Assembly (NCBI GenBank): GCA_023420415.1
Contig: JAEZWF010000023.1
Span: 124,001-188,000, forward strand
Direction: 5' to 3'
DNA: 64,000 nucleotides
Source: Actinomycetes bacterium
GTDB lineage: Bacteria; Actinomycetota; Actinomycetes; Actinomycetales; Dermatophilaceae
The notes under the pieces are model-generated. The model ran no database searches and was not told where the DNA came from. It was given only the letters and a program-made list of their open reading frames with translations. The translations under genes and the position numbers were made by a program. Below, piece by piece: positions 24,873 to 32,848 of the stretch (its first letter is position 1; each line of letters starts with the position of its first letter).

Positions 24873-25565
24873 GTGATGGCTCCCACCCTCGGCCCCGACT
24901 GGATGGACCCCCAGTGGCTGCTCGATCGTTTCGGCGCGCAGTTCTTCTGGGTCAGCGCGGCCATCGTCTTCGTCGAGTGCGGGCTGCTCTTCCCGATCCT
25001 GCCCGGTGACTCGCTGCTCTTCGCGGTGGGCCTGTTCATCGCCGAGGGCTCGATCAAGATCAACCTGGTGCTGGCCTGCCTGCTGCTGACGATCGCGGCC
25101 TTCGCGGGCAACGTCGTGGGCTACGAGATCGGCCGCGCCGTGGGTGCGCCGCTCTACGAGCGCGACGGCCGCTTCCTCAAGAAGAAGTACTTCGACGACA
25201 CCAACGCCTTCTTCGCCAAGCACGGCGCCAAGGCCCTGGTGCTGGGTCGGTTCGTGCCGATCGTGCGGACGTTCATCACGGTCGTCGCAGGTGTCGGGCG
25301 TATGCCGCGGCGGCACTTCTTCGTGTGGAGCGGCGTGGGTGCTGTGCTCTGGGCGACGGGCATCACGCTGCTGGGCTACTTCCTCGGGCAGCAGTTCCCG
25401 GTGCTCAAGGACAACCTGGAGCTGGCGATCATCGTCATCGTCGGCATCTCGGTCGTGCCGATGATCGTCGAGTTCATCCGCGCCAAGCGCCCGGGCAAGA
25501 CGACCGGGCCGGAGCGAGTGGTCGAGGAGACCATCGAGGCCGCCAAGGACCTGCGCAACAACTGA
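24873..25565 (+). CDS. DedA family membrane protein
   Basis: A 230-residue DedA/Tvp38-type inner-membrane protein, a family that includes undecaprenyl-phosphate and phospholipid flippases. The family acid/loop region FVECGLLFPILPGDSLLFA near residue 33 and the conserved arginine region VLGRFVPIVRTFITVVAGVGRM near 123 are both present, with about five membrane segments. GTG at 24873 is six bases after the -10-like TACCCT (24861-24866), suggesting a leaderless transcript; ATG at 24876 is an alternative. The octamer CGGCATAC overlaps the -10. Confidence 0.9.
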   Translation: MMAPTLGPDWMDPQWLLDRFGAQFFWVSAAIVFVECGLLFPILPGDSLLFAVGLFIAEGSIKINLVLACLLLTIAAFAGNVVGYEIGRAVGAPLYERDGRFLKKKYFDDTNAFFAKHGAKALVLGRFVPIVRTFITVVAGVGRMPRRHFFVWSGVGAVLWATGITLLGYFLGQQFPVLKDNLELAIIVIVGISVVPMIVEFIRAKRPGKTTGPERVVEETIEAAKDLRNN

Positions 25566-25601
25566 TCCGACACCGGGGTCGGGTCGTCACGAGGGCGAGC
25601 C

Positions 25602-26900
25602 CTAGCCAACACCCGCGCTGGTTTCGTCGGGGGGCGCTGCCATGACAGCGCGGGTCGTCGAGATCGGCGCGGGTGTTGAGGTGGTGAGGGCGCCGACGCG
25701 GTGCAGTGCGAGGCCGGCCCAGACCGCGACGAGGACGCCGAGCCCGCCCGCCACCACGAACGACAGCCGTGGGCCGAGCGTCGAGGCAGCGACACCACCC
25801 AGGGCCAGGGCCAGCATGGTGCAGGTGCGGGCGGAACCGTTGATGAACGCCATCGCCTTGCCGCGGTCACGACCGGGTATGCCGCGGACGATGACCGCGA
25901 ACAGGCAGGCGTTGCTGACCGCGTTGGCCAAACCGAGGGTGGCGCCCCAGCCGTAGAGCCAGCTGATGCCGGGCGCAAGACCCGAGCCGACCTGCGCCAG
26001 CGACATGACGGCCAGGCAGACCACGATCACGCGCAGCCGCAGATCGTCCCGACGGACCCACCCCGCGGCCACCGCCCCGACGAAGGCACCCACCCCGGTC
26101 ATCGTCTGCCAGAAGCCGAACTCGGACTGCGACGCCCCCAGTGCGTCGCGGGCGAGGAACACCTCGACGGCGTTCATGCTCTCCAGCGTCACGACGAACG
26201 GCAGCAGCGCCAGCACAAGCACCCACACCACCCGGTTCCTGCGCACCACCGCCAGGCCGGCGCGGGGCACGAGGGCGACCAGCCGGCGCCCCTGCCCTGC
26301 CGCTGTCGCCGGGTCATCCGACACCTGCGCCTCCGGCCGACTGCGCACCAGCACCCCCGCCGCGAGCAGGACCACCGTCGACGCAGCGTCCGCGAGGAAC
26401 ACCACCCGGCCTCCGTGCAGCTCCACGAGCAGGCCCCCGAGCCCCGCCCCGACCGGCGACGCCACCGCGGCCAGCGCCTGCTGCAGCGACACCAGCCGGC
26501 CGACGTGGTCGTCCCCCACCGCCCGGCTCAGCACCGAGCTCCACAGGGGATTGCTGAAGGCGAAACCGGTCTGCAGCACCAGCACCAGCCCGTAGGTCGC
26601 GATGAGCCCGTCGGTGAGTGCCAGACCGACCAGCGCAGCCACCTGGGCGCCATGGCCCAGCCCGAAGACGACCCGCGGATCGACCCGGTCGGCGACCTCC
26701 CCGGCCAGGCCCATGGTGACCACGACGGGCAGTGAGAAGCAGACGAGGAGCGCCGTCACGGCATACGGACCGGCGCCCGAGTCGTGCACCCGCAGGATGA
26801 GCGCGACCATCGCCATCGCGTCGCCCGTGATGGAGACGGCGGCGGCCGGCACGGCCAGCCGCACGTCCCGCGGCTGCCATATCTGAAGTGTCTCCTTCAT
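25602..26900 (-). CDS. MFS transporter under divergent ArsR-type control
   Basis: A 432-residue MFS exporter with about 12 membrane segments, related to the EntS-type group. Visible features are DAMAMVALILRVHDSGAGPYAV, VADRVDPRVVFGLGHGAQ after the second helix and the second-half loop RRDDLRLRVIVVC. ATG at 26900 begins MKETLQIW. A promoter with -35 TTGACG (minus strand, 26937-26932) and -10 TTACCT at 17-bp spacing leads almost directly to the ATG, so the mRNA has little or no leader. The start lies inside a phased operator shared with the ArsR gene. The substrate is unknown. Confidence 0.87.
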   Translation of the reverse strand: MKETLQIWQPRDVRLAVPAAAVSITGDAMAMVALILRVHDSGAGPYAVTALLVCFSLPVVVTMGLAGEVADRVDPRVVFGLGHGAQVAALVGLALTDGLIATYGLVLVLQTGFAFSNPLWSSVLSRAVGDDHVGRLVSLQQALAAVASPVGAGLGGLLVELHGGRVVFLADAASTVVLLAAGVLVRSRPEAQVSDDPATAAGQGRRLVALVPRAGLAVVRRNRVVWVLVLALLPFVVTLESMNAVEVFLARDALGASQSEFGFWQTMTGVGAFVGAVAAGWVRRDDLRLRVIVVCLAVMSLAQVGSGLAPGISWLYGWGATLGLANAVSNACLFAVIVRGIPGRDRGKAMAFINGSARTCTMLALALGGVAASTLGPRLSFVVAGGLGVLVAVWAGLALHRVGALTTSTPAPISTTRAVMAAPPDETSAGVG

Positions 26901-26921
26901 AATTGTGAAGGTAACGCTTCA
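26884..26921. promoter_or_regulatory. Helically phased ArsR-type operator
   Basis: Alternating half-sites TGAAG (26884-26888), CTTCA (26895-26899), TGAAG (26906-26910) and CTTCA (26917-26921) start exactly 11 bp apart. The best dyad is CTTCATAATTGTGAAG at 26895-26910. The array covers the MFS start codon and -10, and lies within 30 bases of the ArsR start. Confidence 0.65.
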
Positions 26922-26950
26922 TTTCATGCCCCGTCAACTACGCTTGGGGT

Positions 26951-27529
26951 ATGCCGCGCAGCCGCCGACGCTCGACCCTCACCATCGACGACCCCAAGGC
27001 GTTGCGCGCCCTCGCGCACCCGGCCCGGCAGCGGGTCATCAACGAGCTCTACAACGGCGAGGTCCTCACCGCGACCGAGGCCGCCGACCTGTGCGGGCTG
27101 ACGCCGTCGGCCATGAGCTACCACCTCCGCGCGCTGGAGAAGTGGGGCATCATCGAACGCGACGAGGCGACGGGCGACGGGCGCGAACGCCCTTGGCGGT
27201 CGGTCGCCGAGCACATCACCGTGTCACCCGTGGCGCACCAGGCTGCGGGTGCCTCCGCGAGCGCGGCGTTCCTGCACCCGTGGGCCCAGGAGGTGACCGG
27301 CGGCATCGAACGCGCCGCCGCGGTCATCACCGCCGACGGGGCAGACGAGCGGACCACGATGAGCCGCGGCCGCCTGTGGCTCACCGCCGACGAGGCCAAG
27401 GTGCTGCACCGCGAGCTCGAGGCGGTGCTGAAGCCCTACAAGAAGCGTACCCGGGCCAACCACCCCGACGGGTCCGTGCCCCGCGACGGTTACTGGCTGC
27501 TGCTTCCTCCCCCGGGTGCCGACTCCTGA
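26951..27529 (+). CDS. ArsR-type winged-helix transcriptional regulator
   Basis: A 192-residue regulator. The N-terminal winged helix reads PKALRALAHPARQRVINELY, then ATEAADLCGLTPSAMSYHLR and LEKWGIIERDEATG, followed by a C-terminal region of about 110 residues, probably an effector domain. There is no metal-binding Cys motif. ATG at 26951 is six bases after -10-like TACGCT (26939-26944), so the transcript is probably leaderless. It is divergent from the MFS gene and separated by a phased operator that it presumably binds, giving a self-contained drug-responsive pair. Confidence 0.88.
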   Translation: MPRSRRRSTLTIDDPKALRALAHPARQRVINELYNGEVLTATEAADLCGLTPSAMSYHLRALEKWGIIERDEATGDGRERPWRSVAEHITVSPVAHQAAGASASAAFLHPWAQEVTGGIERAAAVITADGADERTTMSRGRLWLTADEAKVLHRELEAVLKPYKKRTRANHPDGSVPRDGYWLLLPPPGADS

Positions 27530-27547
27530 CCGGCCACGTCGGTGACG

Positions 27548-28186
27548 TCAGAGGGTGATGAGACCGGCCTTGTATGCCGCGGTGACGGCTGCCGTGCGGT
27601 CGGTCACCCCGAGCTTCTCGAAGGCACGCAGCAGGTGCGTCTTCACCGTCGCCTCACCGATGTGCAGCTCGCGACCGACCTCGTTGTTGGACAGGCCACG
27701 AGCCACGCACTGGAGCACCTGCGCCTCTCGCTCGGTGAGCGCGGGCGCAGCAGGTTCGCGCATGCGTGACGCGAGGCGTGCGACGACAGGTGGGGCGAGC
27801 ACGGTCTCGCCACGAGCGGCCCGGCGGATCGCATCGGCCAGGGTCTCGCGGGGTGCGTCCTTGAGCAGGTAGCCGGTGGCACCCGCCTCGACGGCGCGCA
27901 CGATGTCGGCATCAGTGTCGTAGGTGGTGAGCACCAACACCGCCGGCGCGTCGGCGCCCGATGACCGCAGCCGCGCGGTGGCCTCGGCCCCGTCGACCCC
28001 GGGCATCCGCAGGTCCATGAGCACGACGTCAGGCGCGAGCCGCGCAGCCTGGGCCACCGCCTCGGCCCCGTCAGCCGCCTCCCCCACGACCTCGAAGTCC
28101 TCGTGCTCGGACAGCATCGCCACCAGCCCCATCCGCACGACGGGGTGGTCGTCGACGACCAGCAACCGCAACGCTTCCGCACTCAC
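27548..28186 (-). CDS. NarL/LuxR-type response regulator
   Basis: A 212-residue response regulator. The receiver domain has the acid pair in VVDDHP (residues 12-13), phospho-acceptor Asp58 in VVLMDLRMPG, Thr in VLVLTTYD and Lys in GYLLKD. The C-terminal LuxR helix-turn-helix is ALTEREAQVLQCVARGLSN with NNEVGRELHIGEATVKTHL. GTG at 28186 overlaps the kinase stop as GTGA. It is convergent with the ArsR gene 18 bases away. The cognate kinase is next door and the ABC exporter of the same operon is the likely target. Confidence 0.94.
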   Translation of the reverse strand: MSAEALRLLVVDDHPVVRMGLVAMLSEHEDFEVVGEAADGAEAVAQAARLAPDVVLMDLRMPGVDGAEATARLRSSGADAPAVLVLTTYDTDADIVRAVEAGATGYLLKDAPRETLADAIRRAARGETVLAPPVVARLASRMREPAAPALTEREAQVLQCVARGLSNNEVGRELHIGEATVKTHLLRAFEKLGVTDRTAAVTAAYKAGLITL

Positions 28187-29418
28187 TGCGGCACCTCCAT
28201 TCGCAGTCGGGTGCCCTCACCGGGCGCCGTCTGGACCTCGAACCTGCCACCCACCTCGGCCGCCCGGGCTGTCGCACCGTCCAGCCCGTAGCCGGCGCGC
28301 TCACCCGACCACTCGAACCCGACCCCGTCGTCGGAGACCTCGAGCGTCACCGGTTCGTCCACGGCATACCGCAACCGCACCTCGAAGGACGTGGCACCCG
28401 AGTGGCGCCTCACGTTGGCCAGCCCCTCCTGAGCCGTGCGGAGCAGCACGACTTCCGAGTTCGCTTGCAGGACAACGGGTTCGCCCTCCACGATCAGCCG
28501 TCCGGTCATGGCGCTTCCCTCAGCGACGGCGTCGACGAGCCGCTGCAGCGCCTCGACGATGGTCCGGGACTGCAGGTGGCCGGGTGTCATCTCGGCGACG
28601 ATGAGACGCGCCTCGGCAAGGTTCTCCGACGCGGTCTGCTCGATGACGCGCAGCCGCTCACGCACGGCGGCGAGGTCGCCGCGGTCGACGGCGGACTGCG
28701 TCGCCCGCGCCAGCGTCACCACCGACGTGAAGCCCTGAGCGAGGGTGTCGTGGATCTCGCGGGACATGCGTTCACGTTCGGCCGAGGCGCCCTGCGCGCG
28801 CTCCGCCGCCGCGAGCTGGGCCTGCGCCTCGTGCAGCTCGTCGATGGTGCGGGCCCGAGTGTCGGCCTCGCGGATGATTCGGTCGATGAAGAGCCCGAGG
28901 GTCAGCGACAGAACGAGCATGATGACGGTGCTGATGACGATGGCGGCGAGCTGGTCCTCGGTGCGCGGCGCCTGCCACACCCGCACGATGGCGATCGCGA
29001 TCACCGCCACGATGACCGCGACCGCAGCCCGGTTGCGCGGCAGGCTCGCCCAGGTCTGCGGGAAGAGCCCGAACGTCAGGATCCACGCCGATCCGGTGCC
29101 GTCGAGTGACATGAGGACGACCATGAGCGCCCACGCGATGACGACGTAGGCCGTCGAGGCACGCAGGTCCTGCTGGCCCAGCCCACGCCAGCCCCACGCG
29201 GCATACGCGACGGCGATGCCGGCCACGACCGCGAGCTGCCAGGGCAGCTGGGGCTTGCCCTCGAAGACGAGCACGCCCGCCGTCGCCACCAACAGGACCG
29301 TGAAGAGCGCGTGCCACCACCGCACCTGCCGACGCCACATCTCGTCGAGCTCCACCGACGACGGGCCGTCGACGAACCCGGTCGGCTCGCATCGCTCCTC
29401 GGGGCGGACGGCGCTCAC
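28183..29418 (-). CDS. Sensor histidine kinase (HisKA_3, LiaS/DesK type)
   Basis: A 411-residue membrane kinase. Five or six helices lie between residues 37 and 178, with almost no extracytoplasmic loop, as in intramembrane-sensing kinases. The dimerisation domain contains REIHDTLAQGF with phospho-acceptor His223. The ATPase region has RTAQEGLANVRRHSGA (N box), VSDDGVGFEW and the G-rich end GEGTRLRME. The gene ends in a GTGA overlap with the response regulator and is seven bases from the permease. The order ATPase, permease, kinase, regulator suggests sensing of a membrane-active compound exported by the same operon. Confidence 0.92.
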   Translation of the reverse strand: MSAVRPEERCEPTGFVDGPSSVELDEMWRRQVRWWHALFTVLLVATAGVLVFEGKPQLPWQLAVVAGIAVAYAAWGWRGLGQQDLRASTAYVVIAWALMVVLMSLDGTGSAWILTFGLFPQTWASLPRNRAAVAVIVAVIAIAIVRVWQAPRTEDQLAAIVISTVIMLVLSLTLGLFIDRIIREADTRARTIDELHEAQAQLAAAERAQGASAERERMSREIHDTLAQGFTSVVTLARATQSAVDRGDLAAVRERLRVIEQTASENLAEARLIVAEMTPGHLQSRTIVEALQRLVDAVAEGSAMTGRLIVEGEPVVLQANSEVVLLRTAQEGLANVRRHSGATSFEVRLRYAVDEPVTLEVSDDGVGFEWSGERAGYGLDGATARAAEVGGRFEVQTAPGEGTRLRMEVPQ

Positions 29419-29425
29419 GGCACCA

Positions 29426-30229
29426 TCATGTCGTGCCCCGCTTGGACCAGCGGAAGGTCCGGGCGCACAGGACCAGCCCCACCACGAGCCACAGGCCGAT
29501 CACGAGCGCGGTGCGGCCGTGCTCCCACGAGCCCGCCATCTCCATGGACTGCCAGCTGTCGGGGTAGAACACCGACCGCATGCCCTGTGCGATCCACTTC
29601 AGCGGGAACACCGAGGCGACCTGCTTGAGCCAGTCGGGCAGGTCGTCCCACGCGAAGTAGACGCCGGAGATGAACTGCAGCACCAACGTCGGCGCGATGA
29701 CGAGCGCCCCCACCGACCGCGAGGACGTGGCCAGCGAGGAGTAGGCGATCCCGAGCACCGTGCCGCACGCGACCCCGAGCAGGAACACCCAGGCAAAGGT
29801 GACCCAGCGACCGGCATCGGTCGGCAGCTCGACACCGAAAGCCAAGCGGGCAAAGGCGATCAGCAACGCGAACTGCGCCAGGGAGGTGAGCGCGACGAGC
29901 CCGATCTTGCCCAGGAAGTATGAGATCGGCGGCATCGGCGTCGCCCGCAGCCGCTTGAGCGTCCCGTCGTCCCGCTCGACCGCCACGGACAACGCCATCG
30001 TCTGGAAGCTGGTGAGCATCACCCCCGCGGCCGCCATCCCGGGCAGGAAGAACCGCGCTGCATTGACCTCGGTCTGCGAGCCTCGGTCGAAGTTGCCGCC
30101 GAAGACGACCGAGAACAGGCCGAGCATGAGGATCGGGAAGGCGAACGAGAAGAACACCGCCTCCTTCTCGCGAAAGTACATCCTGAGCTCGAGCAGGGTG
30201 CGGTCCCAGCCGATCGCGACGGCGTTCAC
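29426..30229 (-). CDS. ABC-2 type exporter permease
   Basis: A 267-residue six-helix permease. It starts MNAVAIGWDRTLLELRMYFR, has the ABC-2 signature region MALSVAVERDDGTLKRLRAT near residue 78, and ends with a hydrophobic segment and a basic tail. GTG at 30229 overlaps the ATPase stop as GTGA, so the two are coupled. Family members export drugs, antibiotics or lipids; the substrate cannot be told. Confidence 0.92.
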   Translation of the reverse strand: MNAVAIGWDRTLLELRMYFREKEAVFFSFAFPILMLGLFSVVFGGNFDRGSQTEVNAARFFLPGMAAAGVMLTSFQTMALSVAVERDDGTLKRLRATPMPPISYFLGKIGLVALTSLAQFALLIAFARLAFGVELPTDAGRWVTFAWVFLLGVACGTVLGIAYSSLATSSRSVGALVIAPTLVLQFISGVYFAWDDLPDWLKQVASVFPLKWIAQGMRSVFYPDSWQSMEMAGSWEHGRTALVIGLWLVVGLVLCARTFRWSKRGTT

Positions 30230-31131
30230 TTGGCGTCCTCCAGCTCTGGTGCGGTGGCGTGGTCGGTCTCGCCGCCGGCAAGGTGCGGTGCGATGAGCGA
30301 GAGGTAGGTGTCCTCCAGCGAGGGTCTCGTGACGGTGAGGCCGGGCACTTCACCGCCCCGTTCCCGGGCCAGCCGGGTGACGAGCTGCGTTGGGGTGCTT
30401 GTTCTTTCGGTATGCCGTGTACCTGACTCGTCCTCCCAGGTCACCGTGGCCTGCGAGGACGCCCGGCCGCCGAGGTTGGCCGGGGAGTCGAGGGCGAGCA
30501 TGCGCCCGGCCGCGATGACGCCGACCCGGTCGGCGAGGTGCTCGGCCTCGTCGAGGTAGTGCGTCGTCAACAGGATCGTCGTCCCGCCCTGCTTGAGGCC
30601 CCGGATGAGCTCCCAGAAGTCGCGCCGCGCCTGCGGGTCGAACCCGGTCGTCGGCTCGTCGAGGAACAGCAGCTCGGGTCGGCCGATGATGCCGAGTCCG
30701 ACGTCGAGGCGGCGACGCTGACCACCGGACAGCTTGCCGACGCGGTCGTCGGCCTTCTCGGTGAGGCCGACCGCTGCGATGACCTCGTCGACGTCACGCG
30801 GATCGCGGTAGACCTTGGCGGTGCTGCGCAACGCCTCGCGCGGCGTGATGAGGTCGAGCCCGGTCGAGCTCTGCAGGACGATGCCGATCCGGTTGCGCCA
30901 GGCCAGGCCTGCGGTCTGCGGGTCCTCGCCGAGCACTGAGGCCTCACCGCCGTCGCGGTCGCGGAACCCTTCGAGGATCTCGACGGTGGTGGTCTTGCCG
31001 GCACCGTTGGGACCGAGCAGGGCGAAGATCTCGCCGGGCGCGATGGTGAGGTCGAGGCCGTCGACGGCTGCGCGCGACCCGTAGGTCTTGCGCAGACCGG
31101 CCACGCGGATGGGAGCGTCCGGTGTGGGCAT
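30226..31131 (-). CDS. ABC exporter ATP-binding protein
   Basis: A 301-residue ATPase of the drug-exporter group. Walker A GPNGAGKTTTVEILEG, Q-loop IGIVLQSST, signature LSGGQRRRLDVGLGIIG, Walker B ELLFLDEPTTGFDPQARR and the H-loop TTHYLDEAEHL are all intact. A C-terminal extension of about 70 residues is typical of this group. ATG at 31131 (MPTPDAPIRVAG) is preceded by GGGGA; GTG at 31152 is an alternative. It heads the exporter and two-component operon. Confidence 0.94.
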   Translation of the reverse strand: MPTPDAPIRVAGLRKTYGSRAAVDGLDLTIAPGEIFALLGPNGAGKTTTVEILEGFRDRDGGEASVLGEDPQTAGLAWRNRIGIVLQSSTGLDLITPREALRSTAKVYRDPRDVDEVIAAVGLTEKADDRVGKLSGGQRRRLDVGLGIIGRPELLFLDEPTTGFDPQARRDFWELIRGLKQGGTTILLTTHYLDEAEHLADRVGVIAAGRMLALDSPANLGGRASSQATVTWEDESGTRHTERTSTPTQLVTRLARERGGEVPGLTVTRPSLEDTYLSLIAPHLAGGETDHATAPELEDAK

Positions 31132-31175
31132 GTCCCCAGCCTGTCGGGTCACGACCGGTCAGGTCAGCCCCGATC

Positions 31176-31207
31176 GGTGGACGCGGGGTCCACCACCCGG
31201 TGGACCC
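31176..31207 (-). terminator. Mutually exclusive hairpins between lemA and the exporter operon
   Basis: Three related segments, GGTGGAC (31176-31182), GGTCCACC (31187-31194) and GGTGGACC (31199-31206), allow the middle one to pair with either neighbour. The stem 31186-31194 with 31199-31207 is nine perfect base pairs around a four-base loop. It lies after the lemA stop and may be both terminator and switch for read-through. Confidence 0.5.
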
Positions 31208-31225
31208 TCCCCGCCCTTGATCGGG

Positions 31226-32005
31226 TCAGGGTTGCTGAGGCGGCTGCTGGCCCTGGCCCGGCTGCTGGCCCTGGCCCGGCTGCGGCTCGGGAGCGGCGGG
31301 CGGCGCTGTCGGTGCTGCACCCTCGGGCGCCGGGCCGGCCGCACTCGCCTCACCGGCCGACGGCGCCGATGGCGCGGCCGGCGCGGGGTCGCCCGCTGGC
31401 GTGCCCCCGGCATACCCGCTGGGCGGGGGGATCGTGGCGTCGCGCTGCCCGAAGTCGACCTTCACGGGGTCGCGCTCCTCGCCCTGCACCTCGAAGTACT
31501 CCTCGCGGCCGATGTTGAACATGCCGGCGATGATGTTGGACGGGACGGTCTCGACCTTGGTGTTGAGCTCGCGCACGTTGGCGTTGTAGTAGCGGCGGGC
31601 GCTGGCGATGCGGTCCTCGGTGGAGGTCAGCTCCTGCTGCAGCGCCATGAAGTTCTGGTTGGCCTTGAGGTCGGGGTATGCCTCGGCCACGGCGATCAAC
31701 CGACCGAGCGCCTGGGAGAGCATGCCCTCGGACTGCGCCTGCTGCGCGGGCGACTGGCCACCGGCCATCGCGGCCGAGCGCGCCTTCATGACGTCCTCAA
31801 GGGTGCCGCGCTCGTGCGCCGCGTACCCCTTGACCGTCTCGACGAGGTTGCCGATCAGGTCGTGGCGGCGCTTGAGCTCGACGTCGATCTGGCGCCACGC
31901 CTCCTGCACGAGGTTGCGCAGCTTGACGAGGCCGTTGTAGACGCCGACCGCCCACAACAGCAGCAGCACGACGATGACGCCGATGACGATGAGTGCGATG
32001 GTCAT
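31226..32005 (-). CDS. lemA: LemA family membrane protein
   Basis: A 259-residue protein with one N-terminal membrane helix (MTIALIVIGVIVVLLLLWAV) and a long helical LemA domain: NLVQEAWRQIDVELKRRHDL, ETVKGYAAHERGTLEDV, ALGRLIAVAEAYPDLKANQN and ARRYYNANVRELN. The final 65 or so residues are a Pro/Ala/Gln-rich tail ending in two copies of an 18-bp unit that encodes QQPGQG. LemA proteins are of uncertain function, linked to envelope sensing. It is transcribed toward the exporter operon but separated by a hairpin. Confidence 0.9.
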   Translation of the reverse strand: MTIALIVIGVIVVLLLLWAVGVYNGLVKLRNLVQEAWRQIDVELKRRHDLIGNLVETVKGYAAHERGTLEDVMKARSAAMAGGQSPAQQAQSEGMLSQALGRLIAVAEAYPDLKANQNFMALQQELTSTEDRIASARRYYNANVRELNTKVETVPSNIIAGMFNIGREEYFEVQGEERDPVKVDFGQRDATIPPPSGYAGGTPAGDPAPAAPSAPSAGEASAAGPAPEGAAPTAPPAAPEPQPGQGQQPGQGQQPPQQP

Positions 32006-32047
32006 GGGACCCTCCCGATCAGGTTGTGCCTCAGCCTAGGGGCAGAA

Positions 32048-32614
32048 CTACGCGAGACCGAGGTCCTCGAGCCCGTAGACGAAGCGGTACTCCAGCCCGG
32101 ACTTGGCCTTGACGTTCTCCGGCGCGCCGGTGGACCGGTCCGCGATCGCTGCCACCGCAACGACTTCCGCGCCGTCCTCGCGCGCCGCAGCCACGGCCTC
32201 GAGCGCCGAGTCGCCCGTCGTCGACGTGTCCTCCACGACCACGACGCGGCGACCCTTGATCGACGGACCCTCGATGCGCTGCTGCAGCCCGTGCGCCTTG
32301 CCGGCCTTGCGCACGACGAACGCGTCCTTGCGCTCCCCCGCCGCCGCGGCCGCGTGCAGCACCGAGGTCGCGACCGGGTCGGCACCCAGGGTGAGGCCGC
32401 CGACGGCGTCGAAGTCCAGGTCGGAGACCAGGTCGCGCATGACGATGCCGACCAGTGGTGCGGCCTCGGCGTCGAGGGTGATGCGACGCAGGTCGACGTA
32501 GTAGTCGGCCTCCTTGCCCGAGGACAAGGTCACCTTGCCGTGGACGATGGCCTTGTCCTTGATGATCTGGAGCAGGCGGGCGCGGGCGGCGGCGATGTCA
32601 GGCGTGTCGGTCAC
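32048..32614 (-). CDS. pyrE: Orotate phosphoribosyltransferase
   Basis: PyrE transfers orotate to PRPP to make OMP in pyrimidine synthesis. The 188-residue protein has the PRPP-binding motif RRVVVVEDTSTTGDSALEAV near residue 120, GLTLGADPVATSVLHAAA and the family start KDKAIVHGKVTLSSGKEADYYVD. GTG at 32614 starts the frame. It is 42 bases from lemA and divergent from the DUF3500 gene, with a 37-bp palindrome in between. Confidence 0.95.
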   Translation of the reverse strand: MTDTPDIAAARARLLQIIKDKAIVHGKVTLSSGKEADYYVDLRRITLDAEAAPLVGIVMRDLVSDLDFDAVGGLTLGADPVATSVLHAAAAAGERKDAFVVRKAGKAHGLQQRIEGPSIKGRRVVVVEDTSTTGDSALEAVAAAREDGAEVVAVAAIADRSTGAPENVKAKSGLEYRFVYGLEDLGLA

Positions 32615-32726
32615 GGTGCGTGAGCCTACCGAGCGCGAGACCGCCCGTGGTCGCCGCCGCCACGCCGGGTATGCCGCGAGGGTCGGGTATGCCGTCGGGT
32701 CACCTGCCCGCCCGCGCTCGCCCCTA

Positions 32727-32763
32727 CTGGGTCACTGCTCCGCTGAGCGGAGCAGTGACCCAG
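32727..32763. repeat. Perfect 37-bp palindrome in a divergent promoter region
   Basis: An 18-bp arm, CTGGGTCACTGCTCCGCT, is followed after a single G by its exact complement (32727-32744 and 32746-32763). It lies between pyrE and the DUF3500 gene, which point away from each other, so it is not a usual terminator. Two octamer copies (32669, 32687) flank it on the pyrE side. It could be an operator or a cruciform-forming site. Confidence 0.75.
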
Positions 32764-32848
32764 CATTCGCGACAGGTCTCTACAGCTCGTCGGCCATGCC
32801 ACGTAAACACCGTGCCGGCCCGGACCGCCGGCACCTAGGGTGGCGCCC

